Shown one piece after another: positions 35,438 to 43,982 of a DNA stretch of 64,000 nt. The position numbers and the translations under genes were made by a program. The stretch spans positions 1 through 64,000 of the forward strand of contig DASVUH010000036.1 of the NCBI GenBank assembly GCA_036387135.1, read 5' to 3'. Source of the stretch: JALZCH01 sp036387135. Lineage in GTDB: Bacteria; Acidobacteriota; Blastocatellia; Pyrinomonadales; Pyrinomonadaceae. Under the pieces are notes generated by a model. The model was not told the origin of the DNA. It made no database searches and was given only the letters and a program-made list of their open reading frames with translations. Position 1 is the stretch's first letter. Every line of letters starts with the position of its first letter.

Positions 35438-36076
35438 TTATTTGAAGACAAGAAATCCGAAAACCGACGGAACGTGAAAACCCGGTGTTTCGGTGAAAGT
35501 AGGCTGCCAAGCGAGATAGCCGCGCGTTTCGCCGCTGCCGACACAGCGAAATAAATTTGTCCGCCAAATTTCGCCCACATTGGGCTTTCTGCCAAAAGCG
35601 CGTTCAAATTCGATGGTGAAAACAACCGTAAAAGAATTTTCTCCGATACGCGCTGCCGTTTTCATTCCGGCGTTGTAAGTTTTGTCGGTTTCGCGTTTTT
35701 CGGGCAATTGATGAATCGCAAAATCGAGCCATTCGCCCGTGGGCGCAATTTCAAATTCATAATATTTTTCAGGCGCATTCAAATCCGGCGCGACGAAAAT
35801 CTCGCAGACATCGCGCTCCCAAAGCTCGGCGGCTTCCGCGTTAAGATTCGGATTTCGGTTAGTGACAAATGGCTCGCCTTGTCTGCAATCGAAACGCACA
35901 AAAAGCCGGTCTTCGTTCCACAAAATTCTTCCGCTCGCACATCGTTCGGCTGGCGCGAATTCGCCGGACCAATAGCGATTTATTTCGACGAATTCGGCTC
36001 GCCGCCAAATTTCATTATCGAAATCTTCGAGCCTGATTTCCTCCGCCGTGAAAAAGGCGTTGATTCGATTTTTCAT
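35438..36076 (-). CDS. CBM9-like carbohydrate-binding domain protein
   Basis: A 212-residue protein from ATG 36076, four bases after the upstream stop. The pattern WNEDRLFVRFDCRQGEP, ELWERDVCEIFVAP, YYEFEIAPTGEWLDF and IWRTNLFRC is that of family 9 carbohydrate-binding/DOMON-like beta-sandwich domains (CBM9_2). No signal peptide is visible, so it may be cytoplasmic. The ligand is unknown. It is cotranscribed with the MFS gene. Confidence 0.75.
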   Translation of the reverse strand: MKNRINAFFTAEEIRLEDFDNEIWRRAEFVEINRYWSGEFAPAERCASGRILWNEDRLFVRFDCRQGEPFVTNRNPNLNAEAAELWERDVCEIFVAPDLNAPEKYYEFEIAPTGEWLDFAIHQLPEKRETDKTYNAGMKTAARIGENSFTVVFTIEFERAFGRKPNVGEIWRTNLFRCVGSGETRGYLAWQPTFTETPGFHVPSVFGFLVFK

Positions 36077-36080
36077 AAAA

Positions 36081-37355
36081 TCAGTCGTCGGTTTGCCGGA
36101 ATTTTCCGGTCGCAAACCAAATGACGCCCGGAATTGCAGCTACCAAACCGATTCCGATTGTGACCCGACGAAGCGAGAAATTAAAATCGTCGAGCAGCAC
36201 GCCGACCGCATAATTTGAGCCTGCCAGCATTAAAGTTAAAAGACAAAGCTCGGCGGCGAAAACGCGCCCGCGAAATTCGTCGTCCACATATTTTTGCATC
36301 AAAGCCGTCGAGTTGATCCAAATCAAGCTCCCGCCTGCGTAAGCGGCGAGCAGCAAACAAATTGCGAGCGGATAATTTTCGGTTGTCCCGAAGAGCGCAA
36401 AAAAAGTACCGATAAAGAAAAACGCCGCGCCGAGCGAATTTTCCAGGCTCCGGCGAGAGCCGCGCACGAATCTCTGGACGACAATCGGCGCGAACGCCGT
36501 GCCGACGCCGCGCACGGCGTAAAGCACGCCGATCCCGATTTCGCCGCTGCCCGCGATTGGAAAAACTTTCTCGCCGTAAATTGCCAGCAATGTCAGCGTT
36601 CCGCCCGCGATGCACTGCGCCGGTTTCGCCAGCATTACGGCTAAAACGCGCGGTCTGCGCCAGACGTATTTTAAACCTTCGAAAACATCCTCAAGCCCGA
36701 CGGCTCGAAATACGGTTAATTTTTGTTTTTCGCGCGGCGGGCGCGGCGGCAAATTCAAACCTAAAAACAAGACGGCAGACAGCAAATAAGTCGCCGAATC
36801 AAGCACAAATGCGGCGTCCGTGCCGAGCGCGGCGGTCGCAAAACCGCCGATTGCCGCGCCGGTCGTCAGCATCGCCGACCAGGTGACGGCGGTAATTCCG
36901 TTTGCGGTCAGCAAATCTTTCGGTTCAACGACCGAAGGAATCGAAGCCGAGCGCGCCGGTTCAAAAAATGTTGACAAAACAAGCTGTAAAACGGTAAGAA
37001 AATAAATTAGCCACGCGTCTTCCGGTCGGCGAATGAACAAAAATCCCAGAACGACCACGGCGCGTCCGAGATCAGCAGCAATCATCACCTTTTTACGGTC
37101 AAAACGGTCGGCGATCACGCCTGCAAGCGGGCTGGAAAAGACGGTCGAAAGAAATCTCGTGACCAAAATCAACGACACGGCTTGTCCCGATCCGGTCAAT
37201 TTGAGAGCGATGGAGTAAAGAGCAATCGTGTTAAACCAATCGCCGAGCTGCGAAACCACTTGTCCGAGCCAGAGCCTGCGAAAATTCGGGTTCTCGCGCA
37301 GCAGATCGAAATAGCCGCGCGGCGATTGGTCGGTTTCTTCGGCGGCTAAATCCAT
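36081..37355 (-). CDS. MFS transporter of the MFS_3 (enterobactin-exporter-like) group
   Basis: A 424-residue, 12-span major facilitator. Diagnostic segments are the first-span LWLGQVVSQLGDWFNTIALYSIALKL (quoted in part) and the loop-2 motif GVIADRFDRKKVMIAADLGRA, typical of the MFS_3 group that exports siderophores or drugs. Five to six paired spans follow on each side of a central loop (ending near KLTVFRAVGLEDV). The substrate cannot be inferred. A CBM9-like gene follows after four bases. Confidence 0.88.
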   Translation of the reverse strand: MDLAAEETDQSPRGYFDLLRENPNFRRLWLGQVVSQLGDWFNTIALYSIALKLTGSGQAVSLILVTRFLSTVFSSPLAGVIADRFDRKKVMIAADLGRAVVVLGFLFIRRPEDAWLIYFLTVLQLVLSTFFEPARSASIPSVVEPKDLLTANGITAVTWSAMLTTGAAIGGFATAALGTDAAFVLDSATYLLSAVLFLGLNLPPRPPREKQKLTVFRAVGLEDVFEGLKYVWRRPRVLAVMLAKPAQCIAGGTLTLLAIYGEKVFPIAGSGEIGIGVLYAVRGVGTAFAPIVVQRFVRGSRRSLENSLGAAFFFIGTFFALFGTTENYPLAICLLLAAYAGGSLIWINSTALMQKYVDDEFRGRVFAAELCLLTLMLAGSNYAVGVLLDDFNFSLRRVTIGIGLVAAIPGVIWFATGKFRQTDD

Positions 37356-37575
37356 ACCGGAAAATTAAAAGTTACACGCCAGACGGAATTTCGGCAACCG
37401 GGATTCTTCCAAACTGACACGGCATTTTGAACGATTTTATCGCTTTTTAATCGTCAAAACTCGTAGCTGAAATCCGCGCCCTTGATTTTATAAGGGCTTA
37501 CGGACAAGGAATGAAATTTGTAAGAGAAAAGCAAGCCGATGCTATCAAGCCCGGCAGATCAAGGAGTAATTTTAG

Positions 37576-40068
37576 GTGAAAGTTTTTAATCCAGACGACA
37601 ACCGCGCGACAAATTTGTTCCGGCTTTTGCTTTCCGCAATGGCGGCGATTGTCTCGATTTGGGCTTTATTAAATTGTTTTTATTTAACGGCGGCGGAAAT
37701 CGGCGTCTTGACGGGCTTGATTTGTCTGTCGTTTATCGCCGGTTTGTTTCCGATTAAAGTTCCCGATACGCAAACCACGATTTCGGCTGCGGACGCGCTC
37801 GTTTTTCTGGCATTAATTTATCTGGGAGTTCCGGCGGGCATTGTTGTTGCCGGAGTCGCGGCTTTTGCCGGAGGGTTGAGAGCCGAAAACAAAGTTGAGG
37901 AAAAACTAACCTGCGCGGCAATTTCGATTATCGGCGCGTTCGGCGCGGGGCAGGCTTTTTATTTCGCCCTCAAACATTACGCCGGAATTCCGCAGCAGCC
38001 GCTCGCCAACAGCCTGCTTGAAATCGAAGGTTTCGCACTCGTGCTGGTAATCGCGGCTTTTGTTCAATTCCTGCTGATGAGCCTGCTTTCCGGTTGGTTT
38101 CAGGCGCTGAAAACCAATCAATCCTTTGCCAAAATCTGGACGCGAGACATTTTGTCCTGTTCGTGGAGTTGTTTTGTCGGCGCGCTGGCAGCCGGAATCG
38201 TGCAATATTCCGAAGCGCATTGGGGTGCGGCGCACGGCGTAATCAGTTTGCCGCTCGTCGCTTTGCCTTACATCGCTTACAAATTACATTTCCGGCGAAT
38301 GAGCGAGAAAAATCGGGAAATCGCCGAAATCAATCGCGTTCAGCTTTCCGCCGTGCAAACGCTCGCCGCCGCGGTTGACGCGCGCGAGCAAACTTCGCCC
38401 GGTCACACTCGGCGAGTTCAAATTTACGCACTCGGTCTGGCAAATGCGTTGAAATTGCCTTCAAACGATCTGAAAGCTCTCGAAGCCGCCGCGCTTCTGC
38501 ACGACATCGGCAAGCTCGCCGTTCCCGATCATATTTTAAACAAACCCGGACGCCTTTCGCGCCCGGAAATGGACAAAGTAAAAGTTCACGCCGCCGTCGG
38601 CGCGGATATTCTGAAAAAAGTCGCTTTTCCGTATCCGGTCGTGCCGACCGTTCTGCATCACCACGAGCGCTGGGACGGCGCTGGCTACCCGGAAGGTTTA
38701 TGCGGCGAAGAAATCCCGGTTACGGCGCGAGTGCTGGCGATTGCCGATTCTTACGATTCAATGCGCGAGCCGCGTTCCTATCGCCCTGCGCTTGACCGCG
38801 ACGAAGCGCGCCGCACGCTGCTCGCCGGAGCGGGAGCGCAGTTTGATCCGCGGCTGGTCGATGTTTTTTTGCGAAATGTCAAACATTTTGAAAACGAAAT
38901 CGAAACTGCCGGTGTCGGTCACGAAGCCGAATCGGCTGAAAAAGAAGCGAGAAGCGAGCTTCGCACGCTCGGAGATTCGTCTCTCACAATCAATTATTTC
39001 GAGGAAATCAAGCGCGCCAATCTCGAAGTTTTCGCGCTTTACGATCTGGCGTGCGCTTCAAGCTCGTCGCTGAATCTGGAGGAAACCGTCACGTTTTTTG
39101 TCGAGAAAGTGCAGCAGCTCGTCCCGCTCGAAACCTGCGTCGTTTATCTCTACAACGAACGGGGCGAAACGGCTTTTGCGGCGCATTCCGTCGGCAGAAA
39201 CGCCGCGCTCCTGCGCAGCCGAACCATTAAGCTCGGCGAAGGCGTCACCGGATTTGTTTTAAAAAATCAAAAATCGGTTTGCTCGGTCAGCCCTGCGCTC
39301 GACTTTAGCGCGGAACATCTCGAAATCGCGCAGGATTACACGACGATGGCGGCTCTGCCTTTGAAATCAGGCGACAAGCTCATCGGCGCAATCGCGGTTT
39401 ATTCGGAAAATCTGCTCGGTTACGAAGAAGAGCATTTGCGGCTGCTCGAAACCGTTTCGCATATCGCTGCCAACGCGATCTGGCGGACGATTCAACACGC
39501 CGAAACCGAATCGCGAGCTTTGACCGACCCGATGACCGGATTGCCGAACGCTCGCTGCCTGCAGCTTCATTTTGAAAAAGAATCGGCGCGCTCGCGCAGA
39601 GACAACCGCCCGTTTCAAGTCGTGATGCTCGATTTGGACGAGTTCAAAGCCGTCAACGACACATTCGGTCACAAGGCTGGCGATATGATGCTCAAGGAAA
39701 TCTCGAAAGTAATGCGCGCGCAGCTCCGCGAATACGATTTTCTGGCGCGTTATGCGGGCGACGAATTTGTCGCCGTGGTGCCGGAAACCCCCGGTTTTCC
39801 GATTGAAGAATTGTGTCGTCGCATCGAACAAGCGGTTTTGGATTTTTCTCTGCCCGTCGGCAACAAAGGCTCGGCGCGAGTCGGAATTTCAATCGGCGCG
39901 GCGTGTTATCCGCGCGACGGCGAAACGCTCGACCAGGTTTTAATCGCCGCCGACCATAATATGTATGCAACAAAAGCCGCGCATAAACGCCAGCGGCTGA
40001 CAAAAGCTAGTCAGCTAGAAACCTTTGATTTTCTCGAAATTCAAGACGCTTCGACTATCATCAGTTAA
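37576..40068 (+). CDS. Membrane HD-GYP phosphodiesterase / GAF / diguanylate cyclase hybrid
   Basis: An 830-residue c-di-GMP turnover protein starting with GTG. Residues 1-225 hold about eight hydrophobic spans (a MASE-like sensor). An HD-GYP phosphodiesterase follows: LLHDIGKLAVPDHILNKPGRL, HHERWDGAGYPEGL, ADSYDSM. Then a GAF-like domain (LDLACASSSSLN to YEEEHLRLLETVSHIAANAI), and a C-terminal GGDEF domain with the active-site variant AGDEF and an intact RxxD inhibitory site (REYD) five residues before it. Both a c-di-GMP-degrading and a c-di-GMP-making domain are thus present, with feedback control of synthesis. Ligand of the membrane sensor is unknown. Confidence 0.92.
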   Translation: MKVFNPDDNRATNLFRLLLSAMAAIVSIWALLNCFYLTAAEIGVLTGLICLSFIAGLFPIKVPDTQTTISAADALVFLALIYLGVPAGIVVAGVAAFAGGLRAENKVEEKLTCAAISIIGAFGAGQAFYFALKHYAGIPQQPLANSLLEIEGFALVLVIAAFVQFLLMSLLSGWFQALKTNQSFAKIWTRDILSCSWSCFVGALAAGIVQYSEAHWGAAHGVISLPLVALPYIAYKLHFRRMSEKNREIAEINRVQLSAVQTLAAAVDAREQTSPGHTRRVQIYALGLANALKLPSNDLKALEAAALLHDIGKLAVPDHILNKPGRLSRPEMDKVKVHAAVGADILKKVAFPYPVVPTVLHHHERWDGAGYPEGLCGEEIPVTARVLAIADSYDSMREPRSYRPALDRDEARRTLLAGAGAQFDPRLVDVFLRNVKHFENEIETAGVGHEAESAEKEARSELRTLGDSSLTINYFEEIKRANLEVFALYDLACASSSSLNLEETVTFFVEKVQQLVPLETCVVYLYNERGETAFAAHSVGRNAALLRSRTIKLGEGVTGFVLKNQKSVCSVSPALDFSAEHLEIAQDYTTMAALPLKSGDKLIGAIAVYSENLLGYEEEHLRLLETVSHIAANAIWRTIQHAETESRALTDPMTGLPNARCLQLHFEKESARSRRDNRPFQVVMLDLDEFKAVNDTFGHKAGDMMLKEISKVMRAQLREYDFLARYAGDEFVAVVPETPGFPIEELCRRIEQAVLDFSLPVGNKGSARVGISIGAACYPRDGETLDQVLIAADHNMYATKAAHKRQRLTKASQLETFDFLEIQDASTIIS

Positions 40069-40088
40069 AAAAGCTGCATCCGAAGACT

Positions 40089-41075
40089 GTGAAAATTCGT
40101 TTTATTTTTCGGATGAAACCGAGAGCTTATATATTTTTTATCTTAATTCTTGGCTGTGCTTCATTTAGCACAGCCTGTAGCTTTTTCAGCGCGAAAAGCA
40201 ACGGTCAAACCGCGAAAGATACCGTTGTCCAGCCTGTTTCAGGCGAATACGGAAAAGCGCGGCAAATTGCGACGCTTCAAGACAATTTAATTACGGAAAG
40301 CAGCGGTTTAGCCGCGTCGCGTCGTAACAAAGACATTTTCTGGACGCATAACGATTCGGGCGACGACGGTTTTCTTTACGCTTTTGACCGGAGCGGAAAA
40401 CGTCGCGGAATCTTTCGGGTCGCCGGCGCGAAAAACTACGATTGGGAAGACATCGCCGCTTACACCGACCCGAAAACCGGCGAAAATTATCTTTTCATCG
40501 GCGACATCGGCGACAACGGGCGCAAGCGTTCCGAAGTCGTCATTTACCGCGTGCGAGAGCCGGAAATAAAACCGGAAGACGCAAATTCAACAAAGAAAAC
40601 CGCGCGTAAAATCGAGCGCGCCGAAGCGATTCGCGTTAAATACCCGGACGCCAGCCGCGACGCCGAAACTCTGCTTGTCAACCCGGCAAACGGCGATTTA
40701 TACATCGTCAGCAAATCTTTAATCGGCAGCGCGGACGTTTATAAGCTCGCCGCCGGATTTCAAATTAATAAATCAAACACGCTCGAACATCTCGGCAGCG
40801 TCAGCGTGCCGAGCATCACGCCCGGATTTTTAACCGGCGGCTCGGTTTCGCCCGACGGCAAACGAATTGTTTTGAGCGATTATTTCGCCGCTTACGAATT
40901 TGTCCTGCCCGCGAAAGCAAAAAACTTTGACGAGATTTGGAAACAAACCGGCGCTGCGATTGATTTGGGCGAGCGCGAACAAGGCGAAGCGATTTGCTAC
41001 GGTTTGGACGGAAAAACCCTTTACGCGACAAGCGAGAAAAAATCTTCTCCGCTGATTGAAGTCCAAAAAAAGTGA
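40089..41075 (+). CDS. Lipoprotein with a probable beta-propeller
   Basis: A 328-residue protein starting with GTG at 40089 (an ATG 24 bases on is an alternative). The N-terminus has a hydrophobic run and lipobox candidates ILGC and STAC, so it is probably lipid-anchored. The repeated strand pattern (DIFWTHNDSGDDGFLYAFD, NYDWEDIAAYTDPKTGENYLF, GDLYIVSKSLIGSADVYKL) suggests a beta-propeller of NHL or esterase-like type. No catalytic residues are evident. It lies 20 bases after the c-di-GMP gene and may share its transcript. Confidence 0.65.
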   Translation: MKIRFIFRMKPRAYIFFILILGCASFSTACSFFSAKSNGQTAKDTVVQPVSGEYGKARQIATLQDNLITESSGLAASRRNKDIFWTHNDSGDDGFLYAFDRSGKRRGIFRVAGAKNYDWEDIAAYTDPKTGENYLFIGDIGDNGRKRSEVVIYRVREPEIKPEDANSTKKTARKIERAEAIRVKYPDASRDAETLLVNPANGDLYIVSKSLIGSADVYKLAAGFQINKSNTLEHLGSVSVPSITPGFLTGGSVSPDGKRIVLSDYFAAYEFVLPAKAKNFDEIWKQTGAAIDLGEREQGEAICYGLDGKTLYATSEKKSSPLIEVQKK

Positions 41076-41130
41076 GCGGCGAACAGAAGTTTGATTTTCT
41101 GCTCACCGCTCACTGCTTACTGCTCACTTT
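41071..41130. repeat. Intergenic palindrome of GCTCACT heptamers
   Basis: AGTGAGCGGCGAACAGAA and its inverse TTCTGCTCACCGCTCACT pair, and further GCTTACT/GCTCACT units follow. It may double as a terminator for the convergent genes on either side. Confidence 0.8.
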
Positions 41131-41133
41131 TGA

Positions 41134-41637
41134 TTAAGCGCCTTGCTGATTGTCGGGCGGAATAACCAATTCCTGTCCGACTTGAATCATATCGGGGTCT
41201 TTGATTTTGTCCCGGTTTGCGTAAAAGATTTGCATATAATGCGAGCCGTCGCCGTAATGATTTTTGGCGATTTTCCATAAGCTGTCGCCGGATTGGACGG
41301 TGTAACTTTGCTGTTGCTGATTAGCGGCAGCTTGTTCATATTGCTGTTGTTGCGCGTTGACCTGTAAATCCAAATCGCCGTAGCTCGAATCAATCGAATT
41401 AAAAGCGCCGACGATTTGGTCAGCCGACGATTGATCCGAAGCCGTGATTCGCGCGATGAGTCGGTCGCCTTCGACATACAGCGCGTCAACGCGCCCGCCC
41501 ATCGAATCTGCCATATTCAGCGCCGAAAGATATTTTCCTTTCAAACGCCCAAATTTCTGCTCTGAGTTTTCGACTTGCTCCTGCGGTTGCGAAGAGCCGT
41601 ATCCAAACATTTTTCCAATTGAATCAAAAAGTCCCAT
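41134..41637 (-). CDS. BON-LysM domain protein
   Basis: A 167-residue protein; ATG 41637 has GAAGGAGA 9 bases upstream. The N-terminal half (about residues 25-100) is a BON-like domain, and the C-terminal LysM domain is unmistakable: YTVQSGDSLWKIAKNHYGDG ... IFYANRDKIKDPDMIQVGQELVIP. A Gln-rich linker joins them. The arrangement is that of YgaU/Kbp-type proteins, which are soluble, potassium- or peptidoglycan-associated stress proteins. No signal peptide is seen. Function in this organism is inferred from the family. Confidence 0.85.
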   Translation of the reverse strand: MGLFDSIGKMFGYGSSQPQEQVENSEQKFGRLKGKYLSALNMADSMGGRVDALYVEGDRLIARITASDQSSADQIVGAFNSIDSSYGDLDLQVNAQQQQYEQAAANQQQQSYTVQSGDSLWKIAKNHYGDGSHYMQIFYANRDKIKDPDMIQVGQELVIPPDNQQGA

Positions 41638-41865
41638 TTCTCGAGTTCTCCTTCTAAAATTTCGGTTGATTTTTAAATTATGTACTCGTTCGAACTGCAA
41701 GGCAAGAAATTTATTTTTACAATGGCGTAAATTTTATGGAAAGACCGAACTATTGATACTTTTTGGATTTTAGCTTTCAATGCGCAGCAGAAATGCTGCG
41801 CTTCCCTTACCCCGCTTCTCACGACAGTTTTTATCATCTTGCAAACCTTTCAAACCGACAAATTA

Positions 41866-43908
41866 ATGTTGGCAACCCGTACTGAAAAATCCATAGCCGG
41901 AAATGCCGCCCCGACAGCGGGCGAAACTTCGCCGATTCTCATCATTTCCGAACAGGCTGACGAATCTTTTTGTTCGTTTCTCGAAACCGGCAATTTCAAG
42001 ATTTTCCTCGCCTCGGACGCCGTTTCCGCGCTCGATCAATTCGATTTGCACTCACCGGAACTCGTTTTGCTCGAATCTTCGTTTTCCGAAGTCTCGCCCG
42101 TCGGCTTGTGCGAGCTTTTGCGCGCGAAAAAGGGGCGCGAGTATCTGCCGATTTTAGTTTTTTCCACCAAAATCGAAGACGAGTTGGAAGAAACGGCTTT
42201 CGATTGCGAAGCCGACGATTTTTTGCGCGTTTCGATTTCGGAAAAAGAATTTTTGTGGCGCGTCCGCAAACAGCTTCAAGCGGGGCGCGAACGCCGCGCT
42301 TTTGTCGGAGAAAACCGCGTTTCATCTTTTTTGTCCGAGCTTGGGCGCAATCTGCTCGTCACTCTCGAACCCGAACAGGCTTTGACGCAGACTGCCGCCG
42401 CGACTTACGAAGTCACGGAAGCCGCCGCCTGCGCTGCCGCCGCTTTGATTACCGGAAATTCCGCCACCGTTTCGTCTTTCAACCGCGAAGGCTCGGCGGA
42501 AGGAGCTTCGGAGATTTACTCGGAACGGCTCAAAAAATGGCTGCAAACCGAAGCCGTCGAATCGGCTCTGCTCACCGATCAGCGCGATTTTCTTCTTAAA
42601 GACGAGTTTCACCAATGCGAATATCTCGCGCCTTTGATTATCGGCGACCGGACGAAAGGCGCGCTCGTCGTCGGTTTCGATAACATCAACGACTGCACCG
42701 AGGAAAATCGCCGCATTATTGATGCCGCCGCCGAATTAGCGGCGATGTCGGTTCACATCACTTCGCTTTACGACGCCGCGCTCAACGCTTCGGTTTATTT
42801 CGCTCAGGAAGAGCAAAAACGCTTTACCGAAGCGATTCTTGACGCGCTGCCGGTTTCGCTTTATGCGATTGACAAAGATTATCGCGTCGTCGCCTGGAAC
42901 AAGCATCGCGAGCTTGGGAAACAGGGAATTCCGCGCGAATCGGCAATCGGGCGCAACGTTTTCGACGTTTTGCCGCGCCAGCCGCGCGAAACGCTCGAAC
43001 GCGAGTTTGAACGCGCTTTTGTGACAGGAAAAATCGAGCGCGTCGAACAAAAAACGACCGATGAAAACGGCGCGGCGAAACATTGGCTGGTCAGCAAAGT
43101 TCCGATGCGCGATACGGGAACAGGCGAAGTTTCGCACGTAATCAGCGTCGGCGAAGACATTACGGCTCGCGTCGAAGCGACACACGCCGTCGCGCGCGCT
43201 GAAAAATTAGCCGCCGTCGGTCGTCTCGCCGCAGGCGTGGTTCACGAAATAAACAATCCGCTGGCAACGATTGCCGCCTGCGCCGAAGCTCTCGAAGCCA
43301 GAACCGACGAAGGCGCTTACGGAACCGGCGAAGACGCCGACGATTTGCGGGATTATCTAAACTTAATCCGCAGCGAGGCTTTTCGCTGCAAATCAATCAC
43401 CAACGGCTTGCTCGATTTTTCGCGCGTTCGCACCGGCAGACAAATGCTCGCCGACGTAGCCCAAATCGTTCGCTCTTCGACAAATCTTCTCGCGCATCAA
43501 AAACGCGGCAGAAACGTCGAAATTGCGGTTGAAATCAATTCCGATTTGCCCAAAGTTTCCGCCGACGAAGGACAAATTCAACAAGCCATTATCGCGCTGG
43601 CGACAAACGCGATTGACGCGATGCCCGACGGCGGACGCTTGACGTTTCGCGCTTATGCCCGTCGTCAAAGGGTTTTTCTCGAAATCGAGGACACGGGAAT
43701 CGGCATTCCGCCGGAAAATATCGCTAAAATTTTCGAGCCATTCTTTACGACCAAAGAAGTCGGCAAAGGAACTGGTTTAGGTTTGGCTGTCTGTTATGGT
43801 ATAGTTACCGAGCACGGCGGAAGTCTCAACGTCCGCTCCACCGTCGGAATCGGTTCGACATTTACCATTTCGCTTCCAATTAAATTTGATAATGCCCCTG
43901 AAAAATGA
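41866..43908 (+). CDS. Hybrid sensor histidine kinase with an atypical receiver domain
   Basis: A 680-residue protein (ATG 41866; a TTG 27 bases earlier is possible). Order: an N-terminal receiver-like domain in which the phospho-acceptor Asp is replaced by Glu (ELVLLESSF); a GAF-like domain (residues about 140-310); a PAS domain (AILDALPVSLYAIDKDYRVVAW); a HisKA helix with the phospho-His in VVHEINNPLATI; and an HATPase with NAIDAMPDGG, DTGIGIPPENIAKIF and GTGLGLAVCYG. The receiver-like domain probably cannot be phosphorylated. The kinase domains are complete. The NtrC-type gene 75 bases downstream is the likely partner. Confidence 0.9.
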   Translation: MLATRTEKSIAGNAAPTAGETSPILIISEQADESFCSFLETGNFKIFLASDAVSALDQFDLHSPELVLLESSFSEVSPVGLCELLRAKKGREYLPILVFSTKIEDELEETAFDCEADDFLRVSISEKEFLWRVRKQLQAGRERRAFVGENRVSSFLSELGRNLLVTLEPEQALTQTAAATYEVTEAAACAAAALITGNSATVSSFNREGSAEGASEIYSERLKKWLQTEAVESALLTDQRDFLLKDEFHQCEYLAPLIIGDRTKGALVVGFDNINDCTEENRRIIDAAAELAAMSVHITSLYDAALNASVYFAQEEQKRFTEAILDALPVSLYAIDKDYRVVAWNKHRELGKQGIPRESAIGRNVFDVLPRQPRETLEREFERAFVTGKIERVEQKTTDENGAAKHWLVSKVPMRDTGTGEVSHVISVGEDITARVEATHAVARAEKLAAVGRLAAGVVHEINNPLATIAACAEALEARTDEGAYGTGEDADDLRDYLNLIRSEAFRCKSITNGLLDFSRVRTGRQMLADVAQIVRSSTNLLAHQKRGRNVEIAVEINSDLPKVSADEGQIQQAIIALATNAIDAMPDGGRLTFRAYARRQRVFLEIEDTGIGIPPENIAKIFEPFFTTKEVGKGTGLGLAVCYGIVTEHGGSLNVRSTVGIGSTFTISLPIKFDNAPEK

Positions 43909-43911
43909 TTC

Positions 43912-43976
43912 GGTTTTCGGATTAAAAACTTTAAAACCCCATCTTCGCCTTATAATCCGAAATCTGAAATCTGCAA
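43912..43976. repeat. Intergenic palindrome, TTCGGATTA / AAATCTG heptamer type
   Basis: TTTTCGGATTA and TAATCCGAAA form the arms; the right side continues with AAATCTG units of 7 bases. It lies between the histidine kinase gene and its response regulator. Confidence 0.65.
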
Positions 43977-43982
43977 ATTACA

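Noticed and set aside
41970..42599. 209-codon open frame on the plus strand
   Set aside because: It lies wholly inside the histidine kinase gene in another frame, is rich in Arg and Phe, and has no recognisable domain.
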